64,000 nt of DNA from Heterodera schachtii (lineage: Eukaryota; Nematoda; Chromadorea; Rhabditida; Heteroderidae). This document shows, piece by piece, positions 18,722 through 29,140 of the stretch. Below the pieces are notes generated by a model that did not search any database, was not told where the DNA came from, and was given only the letters and a program-made list of their open reading frames with translations. Position 1 is the first letter of the stretch, and every line of letters begins with the position of its first letter. Position numbers and translations under genes: made by a program. The stretch covers positions 62,001 through 126,000 of the forward strand of contig SIJG01000038.1 of the NCBI GenBank assembly GCA_023374025.1. The letters are read 5' to 3'.

Positions 18722-20131
18722 ATGAGCATTATTAAAAAAATCGACAAAGATAGTGTTGAGGGTCTTGAAGGGAGTCTATCAATGTTTAACCTTCCACCAA
18801 CAAATGTGGCTATTAATAAGACGAGTGTGCGGGAAGTTTTACCACTGTCCGCTCTCAACCAGACAGGACCCTACCTTTTTCGTCTGTTTTCCGACAGCCA
18901 ATATTGCGACCTAAGCAAAACGTACATGTATCTGCTCACTTCGATAGAGCGGAAAAATGCCGCGGGAGAATGGGTGCCGACCGACGATGCGATTGAAGAG
19001 GACCGACACGTAGGAGTTATTCAGAATTTTGGAAGCAGTTTTATTAGATCGCTGAAAGTCAACATTTCGGGTGTCGAAGTGTTTGATAGCTCAATATATT
19101 ACCACTATCGTGCGTATATAATGCAGGAGCTTGGTTATTCACATGAGATTCGCAAAGCATTTCACGAGGCTGGCTGCTATTATTCGGATGAAAACAGCCA
19201 AGATAGTTACGCAAACAAAGGTTTCACCAGCCGAGTGCAGCGTTTTTCAAACGGAAAACATTGTGAAACAATGGTAAAACTCAACTTTGATTTGGCACGC
19301 CAAAACACCCTTTTGCTCAACAATCAGGATATCGTGTTCACAATCCATCGGAACAGCGATTCCTTCCTTCTGCTTACTCCAAGATGGAAAACAGTTATAG
19401 ATGCGGTCAAAGACGCACAAGGTAATATAATTACAGCAGCGCGTGTTACATGGCATGATAGCAAAGCCGAATACCGTATTCGTCTACATGATATGAGACT
19501 TTACGTACGCACTGTAGATGTAACCTCGAGCCTTAATGTTGCAATAAGTAGACAGCTGGAGAGCACGCCGGCCAAATATGCGCTTCGCAAGGTAGAGATG
19601 CGTTCAATATTCTTGGGCACGGGTCGCACCGAGCTCTCACACAACGTGTTCACTTCAACTCTACCACGTCGTCTAATATGCGCGTTCGTGTCTACGGACG
19701 CATATTCAGGCGCCCGGCATTTGTCGCCATTCAATTTTGAGCACGCTAATGTACGTTCAATCAGCGCCGAAGCAAATGGACTGACATTTCCAAGCACGCC
19801 TTATCTATTCTCGTTTGGCAATCAGAAAAGGTTTGTTCGCGCGTTTGTAGACATGTATGCAGGCCTTGGCCTTGACGATTCGGACAACAAAACAGTGTCC
19901 ATTTCGATGGCACGATTCCTCAGTGGCTGGGCCTTTTTCGTAATCCCAATGACATCCACGCTGGATGATACGCCTGGCTTTGAGCTAATCCGACAAGGCA
20001 CTTGCACCGTAAAAGTCCAATTTGAGGAGCCTATTAAGGCGGACGGGTATGAAATGCTTATATTAGGTGAATTCGACTCAGTCCTTTCCATTAACGCCGA
20101 CCGTGTGTTGAGCACTGACGGAAGTGTGTAA
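18722..20131 (+). CDS. Major capsid protein, F54H12.2-like (double jelly-roll type)
   Basis: 469 residues. The start LEGSLSMFNLPPTNVAINKTSVREVLPLSAL (read in parts) matches the 'SLDLF..PPT...I......E..PL..L' opening of nematode F54H12.2-like proteins. Those are regarded as the hexon-type major capsid protein of Polintons. Further conserved pieces: DLSKTYMYLLTSI, VGVIQNFGSSFIRSLKV, YHYRAYIMQELGYS, and a C-terminal FVDMYAGLG and FFVIPM. Length is close to family members. In this family it would build the icosahedral shell. It has its own TATA-like element and is followed by the protease after 2 bp. No frameshift is seen. Confidence 0.85.
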   Translation: MSIIKKIDKDSVEGLEGSLSMFNLPPTNVAINKTSVREVLPLSALNQTGPYLFRLFSDSQYCDLSKTYMYLLTSIERKNAAGEWVPTDDAIEEDRHVGVIQNFGSSFIRSLKVNISGVEVFDSSIYYHYRAYIMQELGYSHEIRKAFHEAGCYYSDENSQDSYANKGFTSRVQRFSNGKHCETMVKLNFDLARQNTLLLNNQDIVFTIHRNSDSFLLLTPRWKTVIDAVKDAQGNIITAARVTWHDSKAEYRIRLHDMRLYVRTVDVTSSLNVAISRQLESTPAKYALRKVEMRSIFLGTGRTELSHNVFTSTLPRRLICAFVSTDAYSGARHLSPFNFEHANVRSISAEANGLTFPSTPYLFSFGNQKRFVRAFVDMYAGLGLDDSDNKTVSISMARFLSGWAFFVIPMTSTLDDTPGFELIRQGTCTVKVQFEEPIKADGYEMLILGEFDSVLSINADRVLSTDGSV

Positions 20132-20133
20132 TA

Positions 20134-20589
20134 ATGAATTCGGTTCAGCTAACATCAATTCTCAAAGGCGTACATTCAACCAAGAATAAATTCATTGGCG
20201 TCTTCCCATCTGATAAAATTCCACAGCCAAAATGTAGACGAAAATACCCCCATTGTATGATAATAAATACAGACAAAGAGGGAACACAGGGCGAACATTG
20301 GGTCGCCTGCTTCGCTCTTAACGCTACAAGGGTTGAGTATTTTGATAGCTTAGGCAATGCACCGAACGAAGACATAGGAAAATATTTAAAAAATTTCAGT
20401 CACATTCAAATTAATAAGCGTCAAATTCAATCGTCAACAGCAGACACTTGCGGGCATTTTTGCATTTATTTTCTAGTCGCGCGTTGCTCTGGCGTCCCGT
20501 ATTGTGAGGTGATGGTCAATCTTTATCGTACACGTACTATTGCAGATTTACTAGTAAAGGGGTTTGTTAAGGCGCTTTTACGTGTATAA
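20134..20589 (+). CDS. Adenain-like (Ulp1-type) cysteine protease
   Basis: 151 residues. Catalytic pattern of C5/C48 peptidases: H in GEHWVACF, D in VEYFDSLG, Q in KRQIQSS and C in DTCGHFCIYF. This is the Polinton PRO protein, thought to cleave capsid precursors during virion maturation like adenovirus adenain. Length and spacing are normal and all four key residues are present. It directly follows the major capsid gene; the last bases of the gene overlap the TATA-like sequence of the next one. Confidence 0.92.
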   Translation: MNSVQLTSILKGVHSTKNKFIGVFPSDKIPQPKCRRKYPHCMIINTDKEGTQGEHWVACFALNATRVEYFDSLGNAPNEDIGKYLKNFSHIQINKRQIQSSTADTCGHFCIYFLVARCSGVPYCEVMVNLYRTRTIADLLVKGFVKALLRV

Positions 20590-20593
20590 AAGG
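20584..20593 (+). promoter_or_regulatory. TATA box candidate of membrane-protein gene
   Basis: GTATAAAAGG, about 35-43 bp before the ATG at 20627. This supports that ATG over a start further upstream, where no ATG exists. Confidence 0.5.
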
Positions 20594-20626
20594 CACTCAA
20601 AGTTGAGAATAAATTTGTTTACAACC

Positions 20627-21622
20627 ATGAACACATTTTTTCTCCTTTTTTTCATCACCATTTGTTATTGTTATAACAACGGTGCGAAAGTGGAATTGTT
20701 TACAGTTAAAGTGACGGTTGATCACCCAAATTACTTTGACAACAATTTTAGGACTTTTTCCAAACACACAGGTGATCAGTTGGTTTTTGGATACAGCAAA
20801 AAAAACGCATGTCTTGCAAGTAGAAAGAACAATAGCCAATGGACAATAAGTTTACAGAACTTTAACAAACTAATTCGTTCTAGCCCAGTGCATTTCGATA
20901 GCATTCGACAGCTTGAACCAATAGCATGTTTTGAGTATAATGGAAAAAGCTATGTGTTTTTTGAGGACCGTGAGGCGGACGAAATGCACCTCTATCGTGG
21001 ACATGAACAAAAAATTGTTAAGAAATTTTTGGCCAACAGACCAATGTTTGACTATATGACCGAGCGTTTATACATATCTGATAAGTACGAACGTCGGATC
21101 AGTGAAATTGAACTAAGCTCTATCGAGCAGTTGTGGACAAATAAGAATCCAACAAATTTTACGCTGCTAAAGCTGAATTTTGTATGCCTGTTACCACAGG
21201 ATAAAACTGATTTCATAATAATAGATAACAATGTGTACCTGATTCGATCGGACCATCGTATTTACAAATATGAAGTTGATGACGGTCAAGTTAATCCAAA
21301 ATTTGTGTCCAACATCAGTGACACGAAATTTAACTTTTTATTATTTAAAGAATATCGTGACGATGTTACCAATATATTTCAAGCCGGCTCACCAACGCCT
21401 CAGATAAAATTATTGTTATGGTCTGCTTATACGTTTGACGTGGTGCTGGTCGTCATTTGCGCATATGTAATAAGACAAATTCGTCGTACCAACAGCAGCA
21501 GTAAAACTTCATCCGAAGATGTTGGAATGTTTGACCAAATGGAACTGGAAATGTTTACGGATAATTCGAAAGATTTAGTGTACAGGCCAACAACAACAAC
21601 AGTCAGAGAGAGGAGTATTTAA
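20627..21622 (+). CDS. Type I membrane protein, putative surface glycoprotein
   Basis: 331 residues from the ATG at 20627. Residues 1-17 (MNTFFLLFFITICYCY) form a signal peptide. The roughly 240-residue outer part has three N-glycosylation sequons (NNS, NFT, NIS). It also has recurring short strand patterns such as KSYVFFEDREADEMHLYR and NVYLIRSDHRIYKYEV, which resemble beta-propeller blades. A hydrophobic helix (LLLWSAYTFDVVLVVICAYVI, about 262-282) is followed by Arg-rich stop-transfer residues and an acidic 44-residue tail. I recognise no known fusion protein; no heptad repeats or fusion peptide are evident. It may be an attachment or envelope protein, or a captured host receptor-like gene. 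It lies with the capsid genes. Confidence 0.75.
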   Translation: MNTFFLLFFITICYCYNNGAKVELFTVKVTVDHPNYFDNNFRTFSKHTGDQLVFGYSKKNACLASRKNNSQWTISLQNFNKLIRSSPVHFDSIRQLEPIACFEYNGKSYVFFEDREADEMHLYRGHEQKIVKKFLANRPMFDYMTERLYISDKYERRISEIELSSIEQLWTNKNPTNFTLLKLNFVCLLPQDKTDFIIIDNNVYLIRSDHRIYKYEVDDGQVNPKFVSNISDTKFNFLLFKEYRDDVTNIFQAGSPTPQIKLLLWSAYTFDVVLVVICAYVIRQIRRTNSSSKTSSEDVGMFDQMELEMFTDNSKDLVYRPTTTTVRERSI

Positions 21623-21669
21623 GGCGACTATTCTATCCATCTGATTTCATTCCTACCCGCGAAACGTAT

Positions 21670-22528
21670 ATGCAGCGTGCAATCCGCTATTTGATCGACA
21701 GTTACGGACTGAGCAACATTGACGAGCTCTACGCTTACCTTAAGGAGGAGATAAAAAATAGTCCAACAGGAGACGGTCAGTCATTGTTTCCGAATCCGTT
21801 ACGTGCAGTCGACTGTGTGCATATCGAAAACACTGAGCACAGAAACCAGCCAGTGTACGTGGAAGGATCACTTGACCTTGTCGAGGGACTCGAACTTTAC
21901 ACAACATGCTTTCCCAAGCGGAAGACAGAGGGTGTAGTGTGGTAAGTTTAAATGTTTGTGGAAAAATATGAATTAAATTTACATTCAGGAGCGAACCTCT
22001 GTACGTGGAACTGAAGGATTTGATGATTTGTCCGGGCGACTCGCCGGAATGTCTCTCACGTTGCGGACGAGCGAGCAGCAGCAGCAGCAGCAGTTATTAC
22101 CAGCTAGCAGTGGACGAGTTGGATCTGCACAGCGCAAGCAACAGCGACGACGACAAAGAGAACGACGCGACTTGGTGAGAGTGCTCTGCCGATTCAACCG
22201 ATGTTCGCCAACTTGGCTTCACAAAATGCTTCAGAGAAGGAAGGAAGAAAATTTGAAATTCTTGAACAAACTGTCATTAGCCACCCATCACCTGAAAAGG
22301 AATGTAGCTGTTTCCGCAGATGCGCTGTCCCGACATGGAGCCAACATGATGTTTGCCTACCGTGGATTCATGGGAATAACTGTTCAACAACATTTATATG
22401 TGCGTCATCGCATTATGCTGAAATATCCCCAATTACCATGCGTTGTACAATTTGGTGGCAACAGTCACCAGGACAATTTTCCACTTGAATTACTCCATGT
22501 TGTTTCAAAAGAGCAAGAGACCGATTAA
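21670..22528 (+). CDS. Truncated Argonaute-like protein ending in a PAZ domain
   Basis: Spliced: exon 1 21670-21941, 47-nt intron (GTAAGT...TTCAG), exon 2 21989-22174. A probable intron follows (22175-22239, GTGAGA...AGAAG), then exon 3 22240-22528; phases fit and give 248 residues. Exon 1 to early exon 2 resemble the N/L1 part of nematode Argonautes (LFPNPLRAVDCV, GLELYTTCFP). Exon 2 then becomes a Ser-run and acidic linker. Exon 3 is clearly PAZ: ATHHLKRN, LSRHGANMMF, ITVQQHLYVRHRIMLKYP then QLPCVVQFGG and NFPLELLHVV. The MID and PIWI domains are absent: a stop and AATAAA follow. Such a protein could bind small-RNA 3' ends without slicing. The second splice acceptor is weak, so exon 2-3 joining is less certain. 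Likely captured from a host. Confidence 0.72.
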
Positions 22529-22571
22529 TTTGTTTATTCTAACTTATTTTTCTGACATAATCATGATAAAG

Positions 22572-22577
22572 AATAAA
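22572..22577 (+). terminator. Polyadenylation signal of PAZ gene
   Basis: AATAAA 44 bp after the stop codon at 22526-22528, in the gap between convergent genes. Confidence 0.6.
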
Positions 22578-22629
22578 TGTTTTAAACACTAGTTGTGTTA
22601 AATTTGTCTAACAGTGTCTATCCAGGCCT

Positions 22630-23218
22630 TTAAGAATTTTTCGCGGTGCGCTCATCCTTTCCCAAATTCAGATAAACAGTTGACGTTGGCGCATCTTCAT
22701 CTTCCTGCTGATCATCCACGTCATCGATTTCGTCATTGTTCACACCACTGCTGGAAATTTTTATCCAAACAAATAACATGTAAGCAGCAGCACTTCTGCG
22801 GTTGGCCTACCATTCGATCATTGTGCTCATGTTGTCCATCTTACTGCTGCTGCTGCTGCTGCATTTCTCCTCCCATTTTTTGATTTTTTCTTCGGAACGG
22901 TTGATTCTTATTAGGAATATAACAATTAAATCCAAACATGTTTGCCACGTGGACCCACTTTTCCACAATATCCTCAATGGTGTCTTGGAAGAAATCGATG
23001 GCATCATCGCTGTCTTCCGACGACATTTCCTCTTCCATTTTGGCGTACTTTTGCTCCATTTGTTCAAGTTTGGTCCTCCTATGTTTGATCGGCAGCTTGG
23101 GCGGTATCTTATTGCACCTTTACCATGAGTCTTGTGCTCGTGCGGACACAAGCGGGAATGGGTATCGCCGTTTCACTCCTTTACGATTGTTGAGCTCTCC
23201 TTTCTTACCATTGTCCAT
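22630..23218 (-). CDS. Unknown acidic coiled-coil protein, four exons
   Basis: Not recognised. Exons (minus strand): 23124-23218, 22959-23078, 22811-22906, 22630-22750. Introns are 45, 52 and 60 nt (GTAAAG...CATAG, GTGGGT...AATAAG, GTAGGC...TTCCAG). Together they give exactly 144 codons with no stop. Without splicing every frame is interrupted, so the fit supports the model. The protein has a basic N-terminus (NNRKGVKRRYPFP), a charged helix (EQMEQKYAKMEEEMSSEDSD, split), a serine run and an acidic tail (NDEIDDVDDQQEDEDA). It lies convergent to the PAZ gene and just downstream of the polymerase, on the same strand as the replication genes. A role in replication or regulation is possible but unproven. 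Confidence 0.65.
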
Positions 23219-23416
23219 GATGATTTAGATGATACGACACACACGCAGCAAGGGCGCAAAAATATTATTTTCAAAATCGAATTATAAAATTTAGACAAAA
23301 CAGCGACAACTGTCAGATATATTCATGTGTGTGTTGTGCCAACTATTTAAGCAACATTTTTTTTTAAATTGTATATTTTTTAATGTTAGAAAATGTGTAC
23401 ATTATTGAGCGTCCAA

Positions 23417-26400
23417 TCATTCATACCCAAAAGGGAACACTTCATAGCTGTTGTTGATGATCCCCTTTTGACACACTGGCAAATACTTTTTCAACTGCTT
23501 CCGAGTTATGATCTTGCTGTCGCGCGTTGGCATTATCTTTTGATAGGAGAAAACAGCGGGCGAAACAGAACTATCGTGGTCGTCGTTGTCGTCGTCGTCG
23601 TCTTTATTATCAACTCTACCATAATTGAGCACCTTTTCAACAAAATTGTCAAATTGCAGAGCCTTGCTGTTGTTGACATCAAAAGTAATTCCCCGTATTT
23701 TTTGGACAAATTCCAGTTCGTTTGTCCGCTTGTGTCGCATACGAAAGGCATATTGCTTGGCACCTTAATGCATATAAATTTATTTTAATTATTTACGACT
23801 AACCTCCGCATATGAACGTTTTTATATCGTAATCCAAGTACTCCTCACTCATTTGCCCCAAAAACTCTCCAGTCTCAAGTGGAGTAGTGTCCCGCTTATG
23901 TAGAACAACTACACTGTCCGTGTCCTTAAAATCACCACATATAGTGCGCTCACATAGAAACCTGCGCGAAAAACCGTTTACCGTATAGAGCAAATCAGAA
24001 TCTTCTCTTTGGTCCACTTGTACCATGTAGTCATGAAGCTTGAGACGAGCACAGCTTGTTGTCCACAAACTTATCACAATATTGCTTGTTGTATGTTCGG
24101 AAACGAAGTTTTTCTTTGGCTTGTAAAGCACGCGTAGTGCTTGATCAGAGAATGGTACGATTGCAGAAAGCTCCTGCACACACATTGTTGTTTTTGTTGT
24201 TAGCCGATAAAAATTATGAACTTACAATTTTATGATCAAAGAGCAGACTAAAGAACTCTTGTGGTCTGGTGATGACCTTGTTTGCGCCAAGTTCGTTTCT
24301 CATACTGAATTTTCCCCTAAAAATAGGCTGCAAATTAATCGTTGGACATATATACGTACAAACCAGAGACTGTTAAGCATAAGCTTCGCAATGAATCGAA
24401 GCCCCGGATTTTTTTTCACATTCTCCAATTCGATTTCTACTTCGTAAATGCGCCGGTACTCATCAGCATAGCGCTGTTTCTGAACCACGCTGCTAACTCC
24501 CTCGGGGAAACCGCTAGACTCAATCTTAGCAACAAAAAAAACACATGAATAAACAGATGGGTCAAAAGTCTGCAGACAAACCTTCAACTTGATGAGCAGT
24601 CTAACATAATCTTTAAAAATTTGGTCACTCCTGTAGAGAAAAAAAAATAGCGCTTTGGCATACAGTTTAAATATAAAGACAATTACCATTCATCATAGTG
24701 CCAAGCTCTCCAAAGACGATCAATTTTGTACCCGTGTTCAAGTGCTCTTTCCAGTTCAATATGCGTGTAGCTGCCGGTGAAGGATCTTTGTGCATCCGTG
24801 TGTGAACATTTATGCGGGCGGCGCGTGCTTTTTTTGCGAAACATCGTTGCACAATGATGACAACAACAAAACAACAGTCGCTCGTCAATTTTTACAGGCA
24901 GCACCGGGACGCGCAGACCCCGTGGTGGGACAACTCGAACACGCAGAATGCCGCGGTATGGTAACTGCTCCGGCCGTGTCCAATTAACGCACATTTCATC
25001 GGCCATTGGGCGTATGATGGTCGGTATGCCAACCGGATATTCGCACGTATAATTCACAAAAGGATACAGACTTATGATATCAAAAACTGATATTTTTTCG
25101 TCCTCCTTTGGCTCTGCAAATAGCTTCAATGGGCCCGTTCTTCCACCAAAATAGGCTCCTCTGGGATCAATTGGCCCTCTGTCCATCCCCAAATCAGAGA
25201 AAAAGGCTCGCATTTCGGCATTGTTGGCTAACTGCGCATTTATTTCGCATTCCCAAACTGCTTCGACTTGCAAGCCTTGTCCGTCCATATCGCCCTGACG
25301 AAGCTGCATCAATCGGAGGTTGGTCTCCTCATTCAGTTCTCTGCATGATTTGGCGTCCACCAGCTTGTCGCCGGGATCAAAACAGCGCTCACAGCCGTGC
25401 CAGTAGCAGCCAAGCACTTCTATACAGCGGTTCTGCTCTTCTATCCAACCGTCCAATTTGAACTGTCTCCATCGCTTTTCCATGCCGTTTCCCGCATGTT
25501 GAATTTTAACCGCATCCGTTTTAGCACGCCAATCCAAATATTTAATAGCAAACACACTGGCCCGGTCGTTCCGCTCATAGCCTCGTTCGGGTACAATGGC
25601 AAGTTGATTCTCACAAAGGAATTGGGCCCGGAACATGCTCATACAGATGCTTAAAACATTTCTTTCTCTCTTTTTTACATGATCACACAACAATCAATTT
25701 TTTACTACCTGGCAATAGTGCACGAGATGGGTAGCACATCGTATCCCCCTGTTATATCACGCATCAATATTTTTCTGAATTGCACAATTGCCTTCAGAAG
25801 AATCTCCGTATCATTTTGGCAATAGGATTGAAGCTCGTCCGGCAAAAAGAAGGGTGTTGTTGTTTTATTTTCCTCGTACCTATGGAAAATGGGGAAGCCC
25901 CACCACTGAAATAACCCTTTGGTTTTGCTTACCAACTGACAAATTTATCGTATTTTTCTCGCTTCATTGAGCCGGCACAGTAGTCTTCTATTGGCGGCAA
26001 ATGCGGAAGCCTTACGCCATAGTTTTCCCTCAAAAGCATTATTTTTTTGAAAAAAATGTCACAGCTTTCGGAAAAACCTTCGGTTGAAAGCGTAAGGAAA
26101 AAATGGCTTCTCAGCACAGTCCAGATTGAATGTTTTTGGCAGTTGATCAAGACGAACGGGCATCAGAAGGCAAGAATCTCTCCAGATGAGCATAGAATGC
26201 TGTCGGCTATGCTGCAGTCGAAACTCATAAATTTTAAGCCCGTTCATGACCACATCCGGACGTCGACTGGTCTCGCCCAAATACTTTAAAACGAAATGTC
26301 CGTCAAAGCGAGAAGAGTTGTGTGCCTGAATGAGCAATTAGAGGCTAAAATAGGCAGTGAAGCAAAAAAAAAACAACAACAAACCCATAAATACGTCTTG

Positions 26401-28498
26401 TGTTTATTGCTCCAAGCACGGAGAACCCATTCGACAAAATCCCTGAGCGGTTCATCACCATTCGCTTCACTCCTGTCAGCAAAAAAAAAAAGGTATTAAG
26501 AGAGCAAAAAGAACCGACCAGTCCCTCTTTCTGCACAAAATTCCCTCCTCCGTTGTGCATATGGCACATTCTACGCATTCGCCTGTCGCAGAATCGCAGC
26601 ATTCCGTACACGTTATGTTGACCGACAAATGGTTAACTTTGTGCCGTTGATGACCCGCCTCTTGTAGGTGTTCGAGCCGCGTTTCTGTGTCCCAGCACAA
26701 AATACGGTAGTTTGGCTTTTGTTTCGGGACGGGAATTTTTTTGATGAAACATGCAGCATCTTTTTCGTGGTAAACCTGAGCAGCATTTTGGTGAAACATT
26801 TTGTTGCTCTTATCCACCGCTTAACAAAAAAAAACGTACATTACAGCGCCCACAAAAACTGGTGTAACATTGGTGCGGGTTTTTGGGGTCATTTTGGAAA
26901 GTTCGACTGCATTTTGTGCATCGTTTCAGCAGATTGCAGGCTTGTCCGCGTCGATGAGCATCAAAACAAATGCGTGAAAAAAAGAAGCGATTGCATTGAG
27001 AGCAATGTATGCTGACGCCTGCTTCCCTCTCACATGGCTGCTGTGGTCCTACTGTACAACAACAATAAGAATGAACAAAATTTTTGTGCGCGGCCAGCTC
27101 CACAAAATAACCTCTTGTACACTGAGCACACCGGCTTTTGCATGATATGGTGTGTTTGGCATCAGCGGTGTAGACGCATTCGCAGTCAATACAATATTTA
27201 CGGCCAAGTTTGAAAAAACAATTGACTTTTTTGATTGCGTCGAAATGTCCGCCTGACATGAACAAAGCGACCACAAAGCAGCGTCCCATCGGCCCCTTCC
27301 AGATAGGCCTCGGCAGTTCCTCCGGGCGGTCCTCAAACAGCACAATACGGTACATTCCCGGATAGAGCCGATCCTGTTAAAAAGTGTGTGCATTTTTTTT
27401 CAAAAAAATTATTATGTGGCGGCAGACAGAAAGCATTTTCAAAATGGCACTAACCCAATGGTGTTGAACATGCGGGACATGCTCCACTCCGTACGCTTGC
27501 CCATCAGGGTCAATGCCGGCATGCAGCATCAACCCCCGGACCGCTTCTTGCATTCGACCCGGGCTGGACAGAAGACGATTCAGTACTTCATGATTTGCGC
27601 AAAAATCCGGCCTCCTCATCACTGCTGTTGCAGCAGCGGACGGCACACTGATAAGATGATCACTGTTGCTTACGTCCCCTTGTTGGCATTGTTGTTGTTT
27701 TGTTGCAATCATTTTTGTCAAGTCATGATCAGTGTATGAGCGGGCGGCAATCAACGCGTGGAACAGGCAGAAATGGTCACCGACATTCCGTATTCGGATC
27801 AACTGCCTTTCGTTGTAACCCCAGTGCTGATAATGGTGGAAGCGCGGAGCTGCTCCAACCGGCGGTGCAATGCAGGTGACGACAATTTGAACCGGTTCAC
27901 TGAGCAACAGGGACCGCTTGCTCATTCCTCCGCCATGCACGTCTTCGTCTCCGTCCGACTGTCCCAGCTTTTCCAGTTCGCCCATCAGAGTGTCGGCTGT
28001 GTTCTGCTCAGGTGGCCGTATCGGTAGCACAATAGGGTCAGTCAGGCCTATATGATGAATAATGTTCGATTGGGACATTTGCCAACAAACAAACAAAAAA
28101 GAAGTACCGTTTCCATCCAGAAAAATTCCAATCTTTGTCACTCGTCGTCTTGGGTTTTGTTGAGCGGCGCCGCCACCACCGCCACCACCGTCTTGTGGCA
28201 TCTCATCCTGATTCCCCGACTGCTGTTCGTCCTGCTGCTGCTGCTCGGCATTGCGTATTGCTCGTTTGATGATGCGCTCAAATGCGTCGCGGAGAGCCTC
28301 GTCTGGCCTCTCATGCTGACCGTTCAGCACAAACTCGGTGACGTGCCGCTGCAGTGCGAAACGCTCCAGCCGATGCACATAGTGCTGCTTCTCTTCATAC
28401 AATTGGGGAGCAGTAGCACTGCCATCATCATCAGCCTGATCATCACCAGCTTCCGGATTGCTGGCGTTCATTTCTGCTTCGCTGTGGTCATTACCACT

Positions 28499-28533
<35 letters not shown>

Positions 28534-28885
28534 TGTCACCTTTGTTGTTGTTGTTGTTGTTCTGCTGTGAATTGCCTGCTGCTGCTTCTGCTGCTGCTGG
28601 TGCTCTACCGTAGCCTATTTGCATACAATGGTCGTCGACATTGGCGCTGTTGTCCTGCTCATCATCATCAAACTCTGATGAGGAGGAGGAGGAGCGCTGC
28701 TCAAAGAAGGCGACTGTGCGAAAGTCCCATCTGCGGCGCTGCCGCTTCTGCCTTTTTGCTTGTTGTTTTTCACGCAAATTCTCGAGAAGAGAAGCAGTAG
28801 CGGCAGCAGCAGATGATTCCTGATCAATATCTGTAACATCCGCTTCAGCAGATGCTGCCGGCTCAGAAGCTGCTCTCCTCTTCAT
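23417..28885 (-). CDS. Protein-primed family B DNA polymerase, intron-rich
   Basis: N-terminal ~300 residues are low complexity (poly-Q, poly-N, eleven glycines). A conserved domain follows (NVGDHFCLFHALIAARSY), then a Cys-rich zinc region (26845-27300). Exonuclease motifs: CWDTETR, AHNSSRFDG, SYCQNDTEIL. Polymerase motifs: A, FDIISLYP; B, KNPGLRFIAKLMLNSLW; C, DTDS. The C-terminus has KIRGITFD and ends PFGYE. About fifteen introns. Clear ones: 23764-23813, 23925-23981, 24174-24225, 24317-24363, 24632-24686, 26326-26394, 26473-26514, 27052-27111, 27374-27454, 28048-28107. The intron at 23925-23981 splits motif C (YT|DTDS); the one at 24317-24363 splits motif B's WGKF. The start is placed at MKRRAASEP; an ATG at 28975 is also in frame. 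In Polintons it copies the element by protein priming. All catalytic motifs appear intact. Confidence 0.9.
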
Positions 28886-29140
28886 ATGCTGATTAGCAAA
28901 AAACACATGTGTGTGTGGGAAACATGAGCAAATAGTCAAATAAAATTTGTGCTTCATGAACAGTGTGGGTAGCATATTAGTGTAGTATGTGGTATACAGA
29001 AGATATTTATTATTTAAACAACTATTTTATGATAGGGCCTATACTACAAACGCCATTAATTGTTAATTGGGAAACCTTTGGCTCATCTAAAAAACACTGA
29101 TATTTCCGATCGCTGTGTGGGTCAGGTGCGGCACACAGAT

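Noticed and set aside
20564..20626. Extended N-terminus of the membrane protein
   Set aside because: No ATG; the TATA-like sequence and signal peptide support 20627.
22028..22528. Single unspliced frame ending in the PAZ domain
   Set aside because: Its first 60 codons are a shifted reading of exon 2 (Gln run instead of Ser run). The spliced model uses a strong GTAAGT...TTCAG intron and keeps family-like sequence upstream. It remains an alternative if the second intron is wrong.
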